Shown here one piece after another: positions 15,913 through 24,647 of a stretch of 64,000 nt of DNA. Positions within the stretch are counted from its first letter, which is position 1. Every line of letters begins with the position of its first letter. Origin of the DNA: Kutzneria buriramensis (lineage in GTDB: Bacteria; Actinomycetota; Actinomycetes; Mycobacteriales; Pseudonocardiaceae); the NCBI RefSeq assembly GCF_003387475.1, contig NZ_QUNO01000015.1, positions 186,001 to 250,000 of the forward strand, in the 5' to 3' direction. The notes beneath the pieces are model-generated. The model was not told where the DNA came from and searched no databases. It saw only the letters and a list, made by a program, of their open reading frames with translations. The translations under genes were made by a program, and so were the position numbers.

Positions 15913-16273
15913 GGCAGAACTCGTTGCCCTCGGGATCGGCGAGCTGGACCCAGTGTTCGAGGCGCTCGATGACGGTCGCGCCGAGTCCGGTCAGGCGAAC
16001 CAGCTCCCGCTCGGGGTCGTCGGCGTTGAGGTCGAGGTGCATGCGGTTCTTGACGGCCTTGGCCTCCGGCACCTGCTGGAACCAGATGCGGGGCGTGCCG
16101 TTGAGCAGGACGGTCGGATCGTCCTCCGGGTCGTCAATACCCTTGGCGCGCAGGCGCTCCAGCTCGGCCTCGTCGTACGGGGCGACGCTGTGGCCGTCGA
16201 GCGCCGCGGCCCAGAACCGGGCCAGCGAGGCGGGATGCCGGCAGTCGAGGACTATGTCCTTGATCGTCGCCAT
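15899..16273 (-). CDS. VOC/glyoxalase-like protein
   Basis: 124 residues from the ATG at 16273 (MATIKDIVLDCRHPASLARF). It has paired beta-alpha-beta-beta-beta modules with RMHLDLNADDPERE and WVQLADPEGNEFC, the usual glyoxalase-like pattern with His and Glu metal-site candidates. It lies 2 bases after the amidohydrolase gene, which itself is 10 bases after kstR, so all three probably share the kstR promoter. Role in steroid metabolism is unproven. Confidence 0.75.
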   Translation of the reverse strand: MATIKDIVLDCRHPASLARFWAAALDGHSVAPYDEAELERLRAKGIDDPEDDPTVLLNGTPRIWFQQVPEAKAVKNRMHLDLNADDPERELVRLTGLGATVIERLEHWVQLADPEGNEFCLMTG

Positions 16274-16275
16274 CG

Positions 16276-17391
16276 TCAGCGGTACCTCTTTCCGTTGTGC
16301 CACACGGCCTTGACCCGGTCGGCGAGGTGAGAGACGTCGAGGTCGTCGCCGTCGAGCAGGACGAGGTCGGCGCGCTTGCCGACGGCGATCTCGCCGCGGT
16401 CGGGCAGGCGCAGCAGCTGCGCGGCGTTGATGGTGGCCGCCCGCAGCGCGCCGACGGCGCCGAGACCGACCTCGGCCAGCAGCGAGATCTCGTCCAGGAC
16501 GGTGGAATGGGGTGTGACGGGATTGTCGGTGCCCATGGCGATCGGCACGCCGGCATCGACGGCCAGCCGCACCGACCGCCGGTGCTCGGGGATCTTGCTG
16601 CACGAAAGCGTTGGCACGTAGAAGGTTCCGTTGACAGCCATGGCTTCGACGGCCTGCTCGTCCAGGTACACGCCGTGTTCGATGCTCCGGGCGCCGCAGC
16701 TGGCGGCGAGTTCCGCGCCGCGAGCGCCGTGGGCGTGCACCATGACGTCCCGGCCGCGGGCGGCGGCTTCCTCCACGAGGGCGCGCATTTCGTCCGGGGT
16801 GAACTGGACGTCGTGCACGCCGGTGCCGGCGGCGATGGACCCGGTGATCGCGGCCTTGATCCAGTCCGCGCCGGCCCGCACCATGCGGCGCACCGCCGCC
16901 CGCGCGCCGTCGGCCCCGTCGAACACCGGGTCGGGCATGGACGGCTCGGCGTAGCCGCCGACCGGGCCGCTGGCCACGGAGTAGTGGTCGCCGATGCCGC
17001 CGGTCGTGCAGACCTGGCGCAGCGAGATCAGCAGCTGCGGCCCGTCGATCCAGCCACGCTCGACCGCCAGCCGCAGCCCGGCGTCCGCGCCCCACGCGTC
17101 GCGCACGGTGGTGACGCCGAGGCTCAGCAGCGTGCGCAGCACCGGAACCGCCGACAGCGCCCGGGCCGAGCGCGGCAAGTCCAGCCAGTTGGCGGACAGC
17201 ACCTCGGTCAGCGCGACATGCGTGTGGCAGTCGATGAAGCCGGGGACCAGCAGCATTCCCCGGCAGTCGACGGTCTCGTCGGCCTCGGCGCCGGAGCCGA
17301 TCACGTCCCCGTCGATCAGCACGTCGTCGTGGACGATCTCGCCGGCGGCGACGTCGAGATAGGCGGCGGAGCGGAGCAGCGTGCGCGTCAC
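16276..17391 (-). CDS. Amidohydrolase, imidazolonepropionase/prolidase-like
   Basis: A 371-residue enzyme with a GTG start at 17391. It has PGFIDCHTHVAL (HxH metal motif), DWIKAAITGS with the Lys expected to be carbamylated, HAHGARG and SIEHGVYL as later His ligands, and AMGTDNPV as the conserved Asp. This is a binuclear cyclic-amide or dipeptide hydrolase type. It directly follows kstR (10-base gap), so it is probably co-transcribed with the steroid repressor; a role in that pathway is not established. Confidence 0.8.
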   Translation of the reverse strand: MTRTLLRSAAYLDVAAGEIVHDDVLIDGDVIGSGAEADETVDCRGMLLVPGFIDCHTHVALTEVLSANWLDLPRSARALSAVPVLRTLLSLGVTTVRDAWGADAGLRLAVERGWIDGPQLLISLRQVCTTGGIGDHYSVASGPVGGYAEPSMPDPVFDGADGARAAVRRMVRAGADWIKAAITGSIAAGTGVHDVQFTPDEMRALVEEAAARGRDVMVHAHGARGAELAASCGARSIEHGVYLDEQAVEAMAVNGTFYVPTLSCSKIPEHRRSVRLAVDAGVPIAMGTDNPVTPHSTVLDEISLLAEVGLGAVGALRAATINAAQLLRLPDRGEIAVGKRADLVLLDGDDLDVSHLADRVKAVWHNGKRYR

Positions 17392-17401
17392 CCCGTCGAG
17401 G

Positions 17402-18001
17402 CTAGTCCCGCATCAGCAGCCGGACCGTCAACTCCAGCCGGTTGGTCACATCGGTGGCCGACGCCCGGCGGGTCACCCACGCCACCAGGTTGGATAGCCA
17501 CACGTCGCCGATCACCCGTGCGACCGCCTTGTCCTCCTCGGACGGCTCCTCCTTGCCCAGCGCGAGGGTGAACAGCTCCTCGATCTGCCGGGCCACGAGG
17601 TCCACCTCGGCGGCGGCTGACGTGTCCGCGAACATGAACGCCCGCGTCATCGCCTCGGTCAGGTGCGGGTCGCGCTGCATGCCCCGGGTGATCCGGCTCA
17701 GCACGTACAGCATCCGGTCGCCGCGCGTGTCGCCGGGGATCGGCGCCCGCCGCATGCGGTCGAGCGCCCGCTCCAGCTGTGCCCCCAGCCCGGACACCAA
17801 CAGGTGGATCTTGGACGGGAAATACCGGTAGAGCGTGCCGAGGGCGACGTCCGCCCGCTCGGCGACGGCCCGCATCTGGACGGCCTCGAAGCCGCCCTTG
17901 GAGGCCAGCGCGATCGTGGCGTCGATGATCCGCCGCCGCCGGTCCCGCTGGGCCGACGAGCCGAGTTCCTCCTCGGCGATCTGGCGTGGCGTCGCAGCCA
18001 T
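17402..18001 (-). CDS. kstR: KstR, TetR-family repressor of the steroid catabolic regulon
   Basis: 199 residues from the ATG at 18001. The N-terminal region RDRRRRIIDATIALASKGGF and the HTH with VALGTLYRYFPSKIHLLVSG match, as I recall it, mycobacterial KstR very closely, as does DVWLSNLVAWVTRRASATDV near the C-terminus. KstR binds TNNAACNNGTTNNA and is released by a 3-oxo-steroid CoA thioester. Boxes of this type lie before its own gene and at six other sites in the window. It is divergent from fadE34, as in Mycobacterium tuberculosis (Rv3574/Rv3573c). Confidence 0.93.
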   Translation of the reverse strand: MAATPRQIAEEELGSSAQRDRRRRIIDATIALASKGGFEAVQMRAVAERADVALGTLYRYFPSKIHLLVSGLGAQLERALDRMRRAPIPGDTRGDRMLYVLSRITRGMQRDPHLTEAMTRAFMFADTSAAAEVDLVARQIEELFTLALGKEEPSEEDKAVARVIGDVWLSNLVAWVTRRASATDVTNRLELTVRLLMRD

Positions 18002-18045
18002 CAAGGCCCCCTGCTGTGCTCGTTGTCGCCCACAACTTACACGAT

Positions 18046-18059
18046 CGGAACGTGTTTCA
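18046..18059. promoter_or_regulatory. KstR box 1 (kstR promoter)
   Basis: CGGAACGTGTTTCA fits TNNAACNNGTTNNA except for C at the first base. It lies 45 bases upstream of the kstR start, suggesting autoregulation. Confidence 0.75.
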
Positions 18060-18149
18060 TTTTCACGTTAGTGCCAGGTCACACGATGGGCGGCCGGTCC
18101 GGGGCGGTCACCCGGACGCCCGTCGCCCGCCCGGAGCAGTCCACGTAAC

Positions 18150-18163
18150 TGAAACACGTTCTA
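18150..18163. promoter_or_regulatory. KstR box 2 (fadE34 promoter)
   Basis: TGAAACACGTTCTA is a full match to the KstR consensus. Its last bases overlap TATTAT (18162-18167), a -10-like hexamer 6 bases before the fadE34 ATG, so bound KstR would cover the promoter of a probably leaderless transcript. Confidence 0.85.
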
Positions 18164-18173
18164 TTATCGGCCG

Positions 18174-20138
18174 ATGGCGATGGTCATCGACAGCGCTGGG
18201 CGACAACTCCGCGACGCCGTGCTCGAGGCCGGTCCGGCCTGGGACGACCTGGCCGGACTCGGCCTGTTCGGGCTGGCCCTGCCGGAATCCGTCGGCGGCC
18301 TGGCCAACCCGGTCGCCGACCTGGCCGTGGCCGTCGAGGCGGCGGCCGAGCTGCTCGCCCCCGGCCCCGTGCTCACCACCCTCGCCGCGGGCCTCGTCCT
18401 GGCCAGAGTCCCCGACCACCCGCTGGCCGCCAAGCTGCTGCCGGCCATCGCCAACGGCACCGCCGCCGTCGGTGTCCACTGTGGACCCGTTGCCAGTGGA
18501 GAATCCGGAAACCTGCTGGTCAAGATCGGTGACGACTGGGCGCTGCGGCAGGATGTCGAGATCACCCCCGCCGACCCGGTGGACCTGGGGCGCCCCATCG
18601 GTTTCCCGGCGCCGGGCACGATCGGCGACGATCAGCGACTGGGACCACTGCCGGTCGAGGACATCCTCGCCGCGCTGGCCGCGGCCGAGGCCGCCGGCAT
18701 CGCCGACTGGTGCCTGCGCACGGCCGTCGCGTACGCCAAGATCCGCACCCAGTTCGGCCAACCCATCGGCGCCTTCCAGGCGGTCAAGCACCTGTGCGTC
18801 GAGATGCTGTGCCGGTCGGAGCGTGCCGCCGCCGTCGCCTGGGACGCTGCCCGTGCCTACGACCAGGAGCCCGACGAGTTCCCGCTGGCCGCCGCCACGG
18901 CCGCGGCGATCGCCCTCGACGCCGCCGTCGAGAATGCCAAGGACTGCATCCAGGTTCTCGGCGGCATCGGCTTCACCTGGGAACACGACGCCCACCGCTA
19001 CCTGCGCCGCGCCGTCTCCACGCGCCAACTCCTCGGCGGCACCGCCCACTGGCGCCGCCGCGTCGCCGAACTCGCCAAGGCCGGTCGACGCCGCACGCTC
19101 ACCCTGCCCATCGACGCTGACCGCACGTCGATCAGGGCTCGGGCCCAGGCCATCGCCCAGGCCGATGACCAGCGCAGACAGCTGGCCGACAGCGGTTTTC
19201 TCGCCCCGCACTGGCCCCGTCCCTACGGCCTCGACGCCACCCCGACCGAGCAACTGATCATCGACGAGGAGCTCGACGCGGCCGGCGTGAAACGACCCGA
19301 CCTGGTGATCGGCTGGTGGGCGGTGCCGACGATCCTCGCGCACGGCAGCGACGCCCAGCGCGAGCAGTTCGCGCTGCCGACCCTGCGCGGCGAGATCGCC
19401 TGGTGCCAGCTGTTCAGCGAGCCCGGCGCCGGCTCCGACCTGGCCTCGCTGCGGACGAGGGCGGAACGCGTCGAGGGCGGCTGGCGGATCACCGGCCAGA
19501 AGGTGTGGACGTCGGTGGCCCGCGAGGCGGACTGGGCGATCTGCCTCGCCCGCACCAACCCTGACGTGCCCAAACACCGTGGCATCACGTACTTCCTGGT
19601 GGACATGCGCACCCCCGGCATCGACATCCGGCCGCTGCGCGAGATCACCGGCGACGCCGTGTTCAACGAGGTCTTCCTGGACGGCGTCTTCGTGCCGGAC
19701 TCGCACGTCGTCGGCCCGGTCGACGGAGGCTGGAAGCTCGCTCGGACCACCCTGGCCAACGAGCGGGTGGCGATGAGCCGCGGCTCGTCCATCGGCGAGG
19801 AAGTGGAACGTGTTCTGGCCTCGGCCGAGCCCGACGAGCGGATCGGCGCGCTGGTCGCCGACGGGCTGGCGGTGTCCCTGCTCGACCTGCGGGCCACCCT
19901 CCAGCGGCTGGCCGACCTCGACCCCGGCGCCGCCTCCAGCGTGCGCAAACTGGTCGGCGTGCGGCACCGGCAACGAGTCGCGGAGACGGCGTTGGACCTG
20001 GACGGCCCGCTCGGCGCGATCGCCGGCGAGCACAGCCACGAGTTCCTGCTGACCCGCTGCCTGAGCATCGCCGGCGGCACCGAGCAGGTGCTGCTCACAC
20101 TGGCCGGGGAGCGGCTGCTGGGCTTGCCGCGGGCCTGA
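18174..20138 (+). CDS. fadE34: Fused acyl-CoA dehydrogenase FadE34 (ChsE3-like)
   Basis: A 654-residue protein with two acyl-CoA dehydrogenase halves joined. The first (about 1-310) has AKIRTQFGQPIGAFQAVKHL and QVLGGIGFTWEHDAHRYLRR. The second (about 315-654) has FSEPGAGSDLASLRTRAERV, GWRITGQKVWTSVAR and LSIAGGTEQVLL. Other steroid ACADs are alpha2beta2 heterotetramers, so the fusion replaces two genes. The mycobacterial homologue, divergent from kstR, oxidises the five-carbon side chain of steroid-CoA esters at the alpha-beta bond with FAD. The ATG at 18174 follows the KstR box and -10 by a few bases. Confidence 0.9.
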   Translation: MAMVIDSAGRQLRDAVLEAGPAWDDLAGLGLFGLALPESVGGLANPVADLAVAVEAAAELLAPGPVLTTLAAGLVLARVPDHPLAAKLLPAIANGTAAVGVHCGPVASGESGNLLVKIGDDWALRQDVEITPADPVDLGRPIGFPAPGTIGDDQRLGPLPVEDILAALAAAEAAGIADWCLRTAVAYAKIRTQFGQPIGAFQAVKHLCVEMLCRSERAAAVAWDAARAYDQEPDEFPLAAATAAAIALDAAVENAKDCIQVLGGIGFTWEHDAHRYLRRAVSTRQLLGGTAHWRRRVAELAKAGRRRTLTLPIDADRTSIRARAQAIAQADDQRRQLADSGFLAPHWPRPYGLDATPTEQLIIDEELDAAGVKRPDLVIGWWAVPTILAHGSDAQREQFALPTLRGEIAWCQLFSEPGAGSDLASLRTRAERVEGGWRITGQKVWTSVAREADWAICLARTNPDVPKHRGITYFLVDMRTPGIDIRPLREITGDAVFNEVFLDGVFVPDSHVVGPVDGGWKLARTTLANERVAMSRGSSIGEEVERVLASAEPDERIGALVADGLAVSLLDLRATLQRLADLDPGAASSVRKLVGVRHRQRVAETALDLDGPLGAIAGEHSHEFLLTRCLSIAGGTEQVLLTLAGERLLGLPRA

Positions 20139-20152
20139 CACTGCGCTAGAAC

Positions 20153-20166
20153 TAGAACACGTTCCA
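20153..20166. promoter_or_regulatory. KstR box 3 (igr-like operon)
   Basis: TAGAACACGTTCCA is a full consensus match, 15 bases after the fadE34 stop and 15 bases before the fadE28 start. The five-gene side-chain operon therefore has its own KstR-controlled promoter even though it lies directly behind fadE34. Confidence 0.85.
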
Positions 20167-20181
20167 GTTGAGGGGGTGTGG

Positions 20182-21114
20182 GTGGACTTCACACTCGACG
20201 ACACGCGGGTCACCCTGCGCGAGGTAGCCGCCGACGTGTTCCGGGACGCGGCCGGCGCGGCCTGGGAGACCCTGGTCACTCCCGAGATGGACGTGCTGAG
20301 CGCGATGGTGGTGCTGGCCGAGGCCGGCCGTGCCGCCGTGCCGCTGCCCGGGCTCGCGCTGGGCGTGCTGCCGCTGGCCCGGCACGGCATCGAGGTGCCG
20401 GCGGGCAGCCGTGTCACGGCCGCCCTGCACGAACCGTCCGACCCGATGACGGCGCGGCCGCGCGCCACGGCCCGTGGCGGCGTGATCAACGGGGTGAAGA
20501 TCGGGGTGCCGGAAGCCGAAGGGGCGTACCGGATCCTCGTGCCGGTGACCACCGACGAGGGTGCCGCCGTCGCACTCGTCGACCCGGCCTCACCCGGCGT
20601 CACGCTAAACCCCGCCCCCACTTCCAGCGGCAGCCCCGAATTCAGCCTGCACCTGGTCGACGTGCCGTACGAGCGGACCTTCGACGGGCTGGCCGACCTG
20701 CACAAACTCGCCCTCGCCGGCGCCTGCGCGACCGCCGACGGCCTGCTCGCCGCCGCGCTGGAGCTGACCCGCAAGCACGTCGCCACCCGGGAGCAGTTCG
20801 GCCGCCCGCTGGCGACGTTCCAGGCCGTCGCGCAGCAGATCGCCGACGTCTACATCTCGGCGCGAACCCTGCACCTGGCCACCTGGTCCGCGTGCTGGCA
20901 GCTCGCCGAGGGCCTCGAGTCCGATGTGGACATCGCCGCGCACTGGGTCGCCGAGGAGCTGTTGCCGGCCATCAGGACCTGCCACCATCTGCACGGAGGC
21001 CTCGGCCTGGACGTCACCTACCCGCTGCACCGCTACTACTCGCTCGCCAAGGACCTGGTGCGCTCGATCGGCGGCGCCCGGCACCGGCTGGAGGCGCTGT
21101 GCATATCGAACTGA
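20182..21114 (+). CDS. fadE28: Acyl-CoA dehydrogenase subunit FadE28 (ChsE1)
   Basis: 310 residues from GTG 20182, chosen over an in-frame GTG at 20176 because GAGGGGG then lies at proper spacing. It reads MDFTLDDTRVTLREVA..., with a degenerate N-terminal half and a clear C-terminal ACAD part: TRKHVATREQFGRPLATFQA and HHLHGGLGLDVTYPLHRYY. In the known system FadE28 pairs with FadE29 as an alpha2beta2 enzyme that dehydrogenates the three-carbon side chain (3-oxo-pregnene-20-carboxyl-CoA). It is first of five tightly overlapping genes in the same order as Rv3544c-Rv3540c. Confidence 0.87.
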   Translation: MDFTLDDTRVTLREVAADVFRDAAGAAWETLVTPEMDVLSAMVVLAEAGRAAVPLPGLALGVLPLARHGIEVPAGSRVTAALHEPSDPMTARPRATARGGVINGVKIGVPEAEGAYRILVPVTTDEGAAVALVDPASPGVTLNPAPTSSGSPEFSLHLVDVPYERTFDGLADLHKLALAGACATADGLLAAALELTRKHVATREQFGRPLATFQAVAQQIADVYISARTLHLATWSACWQLAEGLESDVDIAAHWVAEELLPAIRTCHHLHGGLGLDVTYPLHRYYSLAKDLVRSIGGARHRLEALCISN

Positions 21115-22253
21115 CCGCCGAGCAGCGGAAACTCCGCGACGAGCTGCGCGCCTACTTCTCCGGCGTGCTGACGCCGGCCGAGCGCGAGGTGATGCTGACG
21201 GTCCGGCACGGCGAGGTGTACCGGGACGTCGTGCGGCGGATGGGCCGCGACGGCTGGCTCGGCGTCGGCTGGCCCGTCGAGTACGGCGGCCGCGGCTTCG
21301 GCGAGATAGAGCAGCAGATCTTCGTCAACGAGGCCGCGCGGGCGGATGTCCCGCTGCCGTACGTGACATTGCAGACCGTCGGCCCGACGCTGCAGGCGTT
21401 CGGCACCGACGAGCAGAAGTCCTACTTCCTGCCCCGGATCCTCGCCGGCGAACTGCATTTCGCCATCGGCTACACCGAGCCCGGCGCCGGCACCGACCTG
21501 GCCTCGTTGCGTACCAAGGCGGTCCGCGACGGCGACCACTACGTCGTCAACGGGCAGAAGATCTTTACCACCGGCGCGCACGACGCCGACTTCGTCTGGC
21601 TGGCCTGTCGCACCGATCCCGAGGCGCCCAAGCACAAGGGCATCTCCATCCTGATCGTGGACACCGCCGACCCCGGCTTCTCGTGGACGCCGATCATCAC
21701 CTGCGACGGCGCGCACCACGTGAACGCCAGCTACTACAACGATGTCCGGGTGCCGGTGACCCGTTTGGTCGGCGAGGAGCACGCCGGCTGGCGGCTGATC
21801 ACCACGCAGCTCAACCACGAGCGAGTCATGCTCGGCCCCGCCGGCCGGATGGCCGCCCTGCACGACCACGTGCACGAGTGGGCGGCCAAACACGACCTGC
21901 TGTCCCATGTGGACGTTGCCACCACACTCGCCCGGGTGCGGGCCGTGGTCCGCGTCAACGAGCTGCTGAACTGGCAGGTCGCCGGCTCCGAGTCGACCGG
22001 CCTGGACCGGATCGCCGACGCGTCGGCGACGAAGGTGTTCGCGTCCGGCCGCACCCAGACGATCACCGCCGAGCTGGAGGAGATCGTCGGCCGCCACGGC
22101 GACCCGGCCGACAAGGACACCGCGGAGCTGGTGCGCTGGCTGGACGTGCAGGCCAAGCGGAACCTGGTGCTGACCTTCGGAGGAGGCGTGGACGAGGTGC
22201 AGCGGGAACTGATCGCCACCGCCGGGCTCGGCCTGCCGCGGGTGCCGCGATGA
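21099..22253 (+). CDS. fadE29: Acyl-CoA dehydrogenase subunit FadE29 (ChsE2)
   Basis: 384 residues from a GTG at 21099 that overlaps the end of fadE28 by 16 bases and has GGAGG just upstream. The sequence HIELTAEQRKLRDELRAYFS opens a full ACAD domain; IGYTEPGAGTDLASLRTKAV, VNGQKIFTTGAHDADF and AKRNLVLTFGGGVDEVQREL are the flavin and substrate motifs. As the better-conserved subunit it probably provides the catalytic base and FAD contacts of the FadE28-FadE29 complex. The 4-base ATGA overlap with chsH2 indicates coupled translation. Confidence 0.9.
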   Translation: MHIELTAEQRKLRDELRAYFSGVLTPAEREVMLTVRHGEVYRDVVRRMGRDGWLGVGWPVEYGGRGFGEIEQQIFVNEAARADVPLPYVTLQTVGPTLQAFGTDEQKSYFLPRILAGELHFAIGYTEPGAGTDLASLRTKAVRDGDHYVVNGQKIFTTGAHDADFVWLACRTDPEAPKHKGISILIVDTADPGFSWTPIITCDGAHHVNASYYNDVRVPVTRLVGEEHAGWRLITTQLNHERVMLGPAGRMAALHDHVHEWAAKHDLLSHVDVATTLARVRAVVRVNELLNWQVAGSESTGLDRIADASATKVFASGRTQTITAELEEIVGRHGDPADKDTAELVRWLDVQAKRNLVLTFGGGVDEVQRELIATAGLGLPRVPR

Positions 22254-23119
22254 CCGCCCCCAAGGGAATCAGCGCCGTGGCCCGGGAGATGGCCGCGCAG
22301 GGCGAGTGCACCCCGCGCGTCGCCCGCGATCCCGTGAACGAGGCGATGATCAACAACTGGACGGAGGCGTTGGGGGACGACAACCCCGCGTATCCGGCCG
22401 TCGCGCCGCCGGCGATGGTGCAGGTGTGGACCATGCGCGGCCTGCACCCCAACCCCGACGACGATCCGCTGGGGCGGATGAGCGAGGTGCTCGACGCCGA
22501 GGGGTACACCTCGGTGGTGGCGACCAACAGCGAGCAGACCTATCACCGGCACCTCAAGCCGGGCGAGCGGGTCGCGGTGACCAGCCGGCTGGAGGAGGTC
22601 GTCGGCCCGAAGCAGACGGCGCTGGGCGAGGGGTGGTTCGTCACCACCCGCAGCATCTGGCGCGTCGGCGACGAGCCCGTGGCCGAGATGATGTTCCGGA
22701 TCCTGAAGTTCAGGCCGAAGCCCGTCGCCAGGGCCGCCGTCACGCCGATGGTCAGCAAGGACACCGAGTTCTTCTGGGTCGGGACGAAAATCGGCGAGCT
22801 CCGGATCCAGAAGTGCGCCGCGTGCGGTGCTCTGCGGCACCCACCCGGACCGATGTGCCCGCGCTGCAACGCCTTGGACCCCACGTTCATCGTCTCAGGT
22901 GGACTGGGCGAGGTGTACAGCTACGTCGTGCACCATCATCCGCAGGTGCCGGGAAAGCGCACTCCGTTCGTGATCGCCCTGGTGGAGCTGGAGGAGGGCG
23001 TGCGCATGCTCGGCGAGCTGCTGGACGTCGACCCCGAGCAGGTCAAGATCGGGATGCCGGTGCGGGTGCGGTTCGTGCCGTCCGGCGAGTTCACCCTGCC
23101 GGCCTGGGAGGTCCGATGA
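22250..23119 (+). CDS. chsH2: ChsH2: MaoC hydratase subunit fused to DUF35
   Basis: 289 residues. The N-terminal part (about 1-160) is a hot-dog MaoC-like domain (EALGDDNPAYPAVAPPAMVQ). The C-terminal part is a DUF35 domain with a zinc ribbon at C189, C192, C203 and C206 (CAACG...CPRC) followed by an OB fold. In the characterised system ChsH1-ChsH2 hydrates the steroid 17(20)-enoyl-CoA, and the DUF35 domain docks the aldolase Ltp2. Both partners are encoded immediately downstream with 4-base overlaps, so the whole hydratase-aldolase complex is made from one message. Confidence 0.92.
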   Translation: MTAPKGISAVAREMAAQGECTPRVARDPVNEAMINNWTEALGDDNPAYPAVAPPAMVQVWTMRGLHPNPDDDPLGRMSEVLDAEGYTSVVATNSEQTYHRHLKPGERVAVTSRLEEVVGPKQTALGEGWFVTTRSIWRVGDEPVAEMMFRILKFRPKPVARAAVTPMVSKDTEFFWVGTKIGELRIQKCAACGALRHPPGPMCPRCNALDPTFIVSGGLGEVYSYVVHHHPQVPGKRTPFVIALVELEEGVRMLGELLDVDPEQVKIGMPVRVRFVPSGEFTLPAWEVR

Positions 23120-23490
23120 CGACGCAGCTGCCCGAGCTCGTCCTCGACGTCACGCCTACGTTCGTGATCAGCACCGCCCTGGCGACGCGGGACTTCCAGG
23201 ACGTGCACCACGACCGGGACAAGGCCGTGCAGCGCGGCTCCAAGGACATCTTCCTCAACATCCTCACCACCACCGGCTTGGTGCAGCGGTTCGTCACCGA
23301 CTGGGCCGGCCCGGACGCATTCGTGCGCAGCGTCGCCATCAAGCTCGGGGTCCCGTGCTACGCCGGCGAGACGCTGACCTTCAGCGGCCATGTCACCGAG
23401 CAGGAGGGATCCGAGGCGACAGTCGAAGTGGTCGGCCGGAACAGCATCGGCAACCACGTCACCGGCACGGTCCGGGTGGTGCTGCCATGA
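23116..23490 (+). CDS. chsH1: ChsH1: MaoC-like hydratase subunit
   Basis: 124 residues, a single hot-dog domain with the hydratase motif TRDFQDVHHDRDKAVQRGSK (Asp and His of the R-hydratase type) and a GSKDIFLNILTTTGLVQRF segment. It supplies the catalytic dyad of the ChsH1-ChsH2 heterodimer that adds water to the C17 side-chain enoyl-CoA. It starts in a 4-base overlap with chsH2 and ends in a 4-base overlap with ltp2. Length matches the mycobacterial protein. Confidence 0.9.
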   Translation: MTTQLPELVLDVTPTFVISTALATRDFQDVHHDRDKAVQRGSKDIFLNILTTTGLVQRFVTDWAGPDAFVRSVAIKLGVPCYAGETLTFSGHVTEQEGSEATVEVVGRNSIGNHVTGTVRVVLP

Positions 23491-24647
23491 GCGCGGCGCT
23501 GGTCGGCATCGGCGCGACCGAGTTCTCCAAGGAGTCCGGCCGCAGCGAGCTCCGGCTCGCAGTGGAGGCCGTGTCGGCGGCGCTGGCCGAGGCCGGCCTC
23601 AAACCGTCCGATGTGGACGGGCTCGTGTCGTTCACCATGGACAGCAACGCCGAGATCGCCGTGGCGCGGGAGCTCGGCGTGCCGGAGCTGACTTTCTTCA
23701 GCCGCATCAACTACGGCGGCGGCGCGGCCTGCGCGACCGTTCAGCACGCCGCCATGGCCGTCGAGACCGGCATCGCCGAGGTCGTCGTCTGCTACCGGGC
23801 CTTCAACGAGCGTTCGGGCCACCGCTTCGGCCAGTTCTCCTCGGCCGCGGCCACGAATCCGACTTCGTCCGGGGTGGACAACAGCTGGTCCTATCCGATG
23901 GGCCTCGGCACCCCCGCGTCGACCGTCGCCATGGTCGCCCGGCGGTACATGCACGAATTCGGCGCCACCAGCGAGGATTTCGGCCGCGTGGCCGTGACCA
24001 TGCGCGATCACGCCGCCACCAACCCCAAGGCGTGGTTCCACCGGCGGCCGATCACCCTGGAGGAGCATCAGGCCAGCCGGTGGATCACCGAGCCGCTGCA
24101 CCTGCTCGACTGCTGCCAGGAGAGCGACGGCGCGGTGGCGATCGTCGTGACCAGCTTGGCCAGGGCCCGTGATCTCGCTCAGCCGGCGGCGGTCATCGCC
24201 GGCGCGGCGCAGGGCAGCTCCGCCGACCAGTACGTGATGACCAGCTACTTCCGGGACGAGATGAGCCGGCTGCCCGAGATGGGACTCGTCGGCCGGCAGC
24301 TGTGGCGGCAGGCCGGCTTCGGTCCCGACGAGATCGACGTCGCCGTGCTCTACGACCACTTCACCCCCTACGTGCTGATCCAGCTGGAGGAACTCGGTTT
24401 CTGCGGCCGTGGCGAGGCCAAGGAGTTCATCGCCGACGGCCGGATCGGGCTCACCGGCACGCTGCCGCTGAATCCGCATGGCGGCCAGCTCGGCGAGGCC
24501 TATATTCACGGCATGAACGGCATCGCGGAGGCTGTCCGCCAGATCCGGGGCAACTCGGTCAACCAGGTCCGGGGCGTGGAGAACGTGGTCGTCACCGCCG
24601 GCACCGGCGTCCCGACCAGCGGTCTCGTGCTGACCAGGGACCGTTGA
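23487..24647 (+). CDS. ltp2: Ltp2: thiolase-fold retro-aldolase, side-chain release
   Basis: 386 residues of the SCP2-thiolase family (MSAALVGIGATEFSKESGRS). It has ADQYVMTSYFRDEMSRLPEM, VAVLYDHFTPYVLIQLEEL with a conserved Tyr-Asp-His segment, and PLNPHGGQLGEAYIHGMNGI. The classical thiolase nucleophile Cys is absent from the usual N-terminal place, fitting an aldolase rather than a thiolase. In the known pathway Ltp2 cleaves 17-hydroxy-3-oxo-pregnene-carboxyl-CoA to androstenedione and propionyl-CoA, bound to the DUF35 domain of ChsH2. It is the last canonical gene of the igr order. Confidence 0.92.
   Translation: MSAALVGIGATEFSKESGRSELRLAVEAVSAALAEAGLKPSDVDGLVSFTMDSNAEIAVARELGVPELTFFSRINYGGGAACATVQHAAMAVETGIAEVVVCYRAFNERSGHRFGQFSSAAATNPTSSGVDNSWSYPMGLGTPASTVAMVARRYMHEFGATSEDFGRVAVTMRDHAATNPKAWFHRRPITLEEHQASRWITEPLHLLDCCQESDGAVAIVVTSLARARDLAQPAAVIAGAAQGSSADQYVMTSYFRDEMSRLPEMGLVGRQLWRQAGFGPDEIDVAVLYDHFTPYVLIQLEELGFCGRGEAKEFIADGRIGLTGTLPLNPHGGQLGEAYIHGMNGIAEAVRQIRGNSVNQVRGVENVVVTAGTGVPTSGLVLTRDR

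Noticed and set aside
18174-20138. FadE34 as two genes fused by sequencing error
   Set aside because: The known mycobacterial enzyme is also a two-domain fusion of similar length, and the frame and codon use are continuous throughout.
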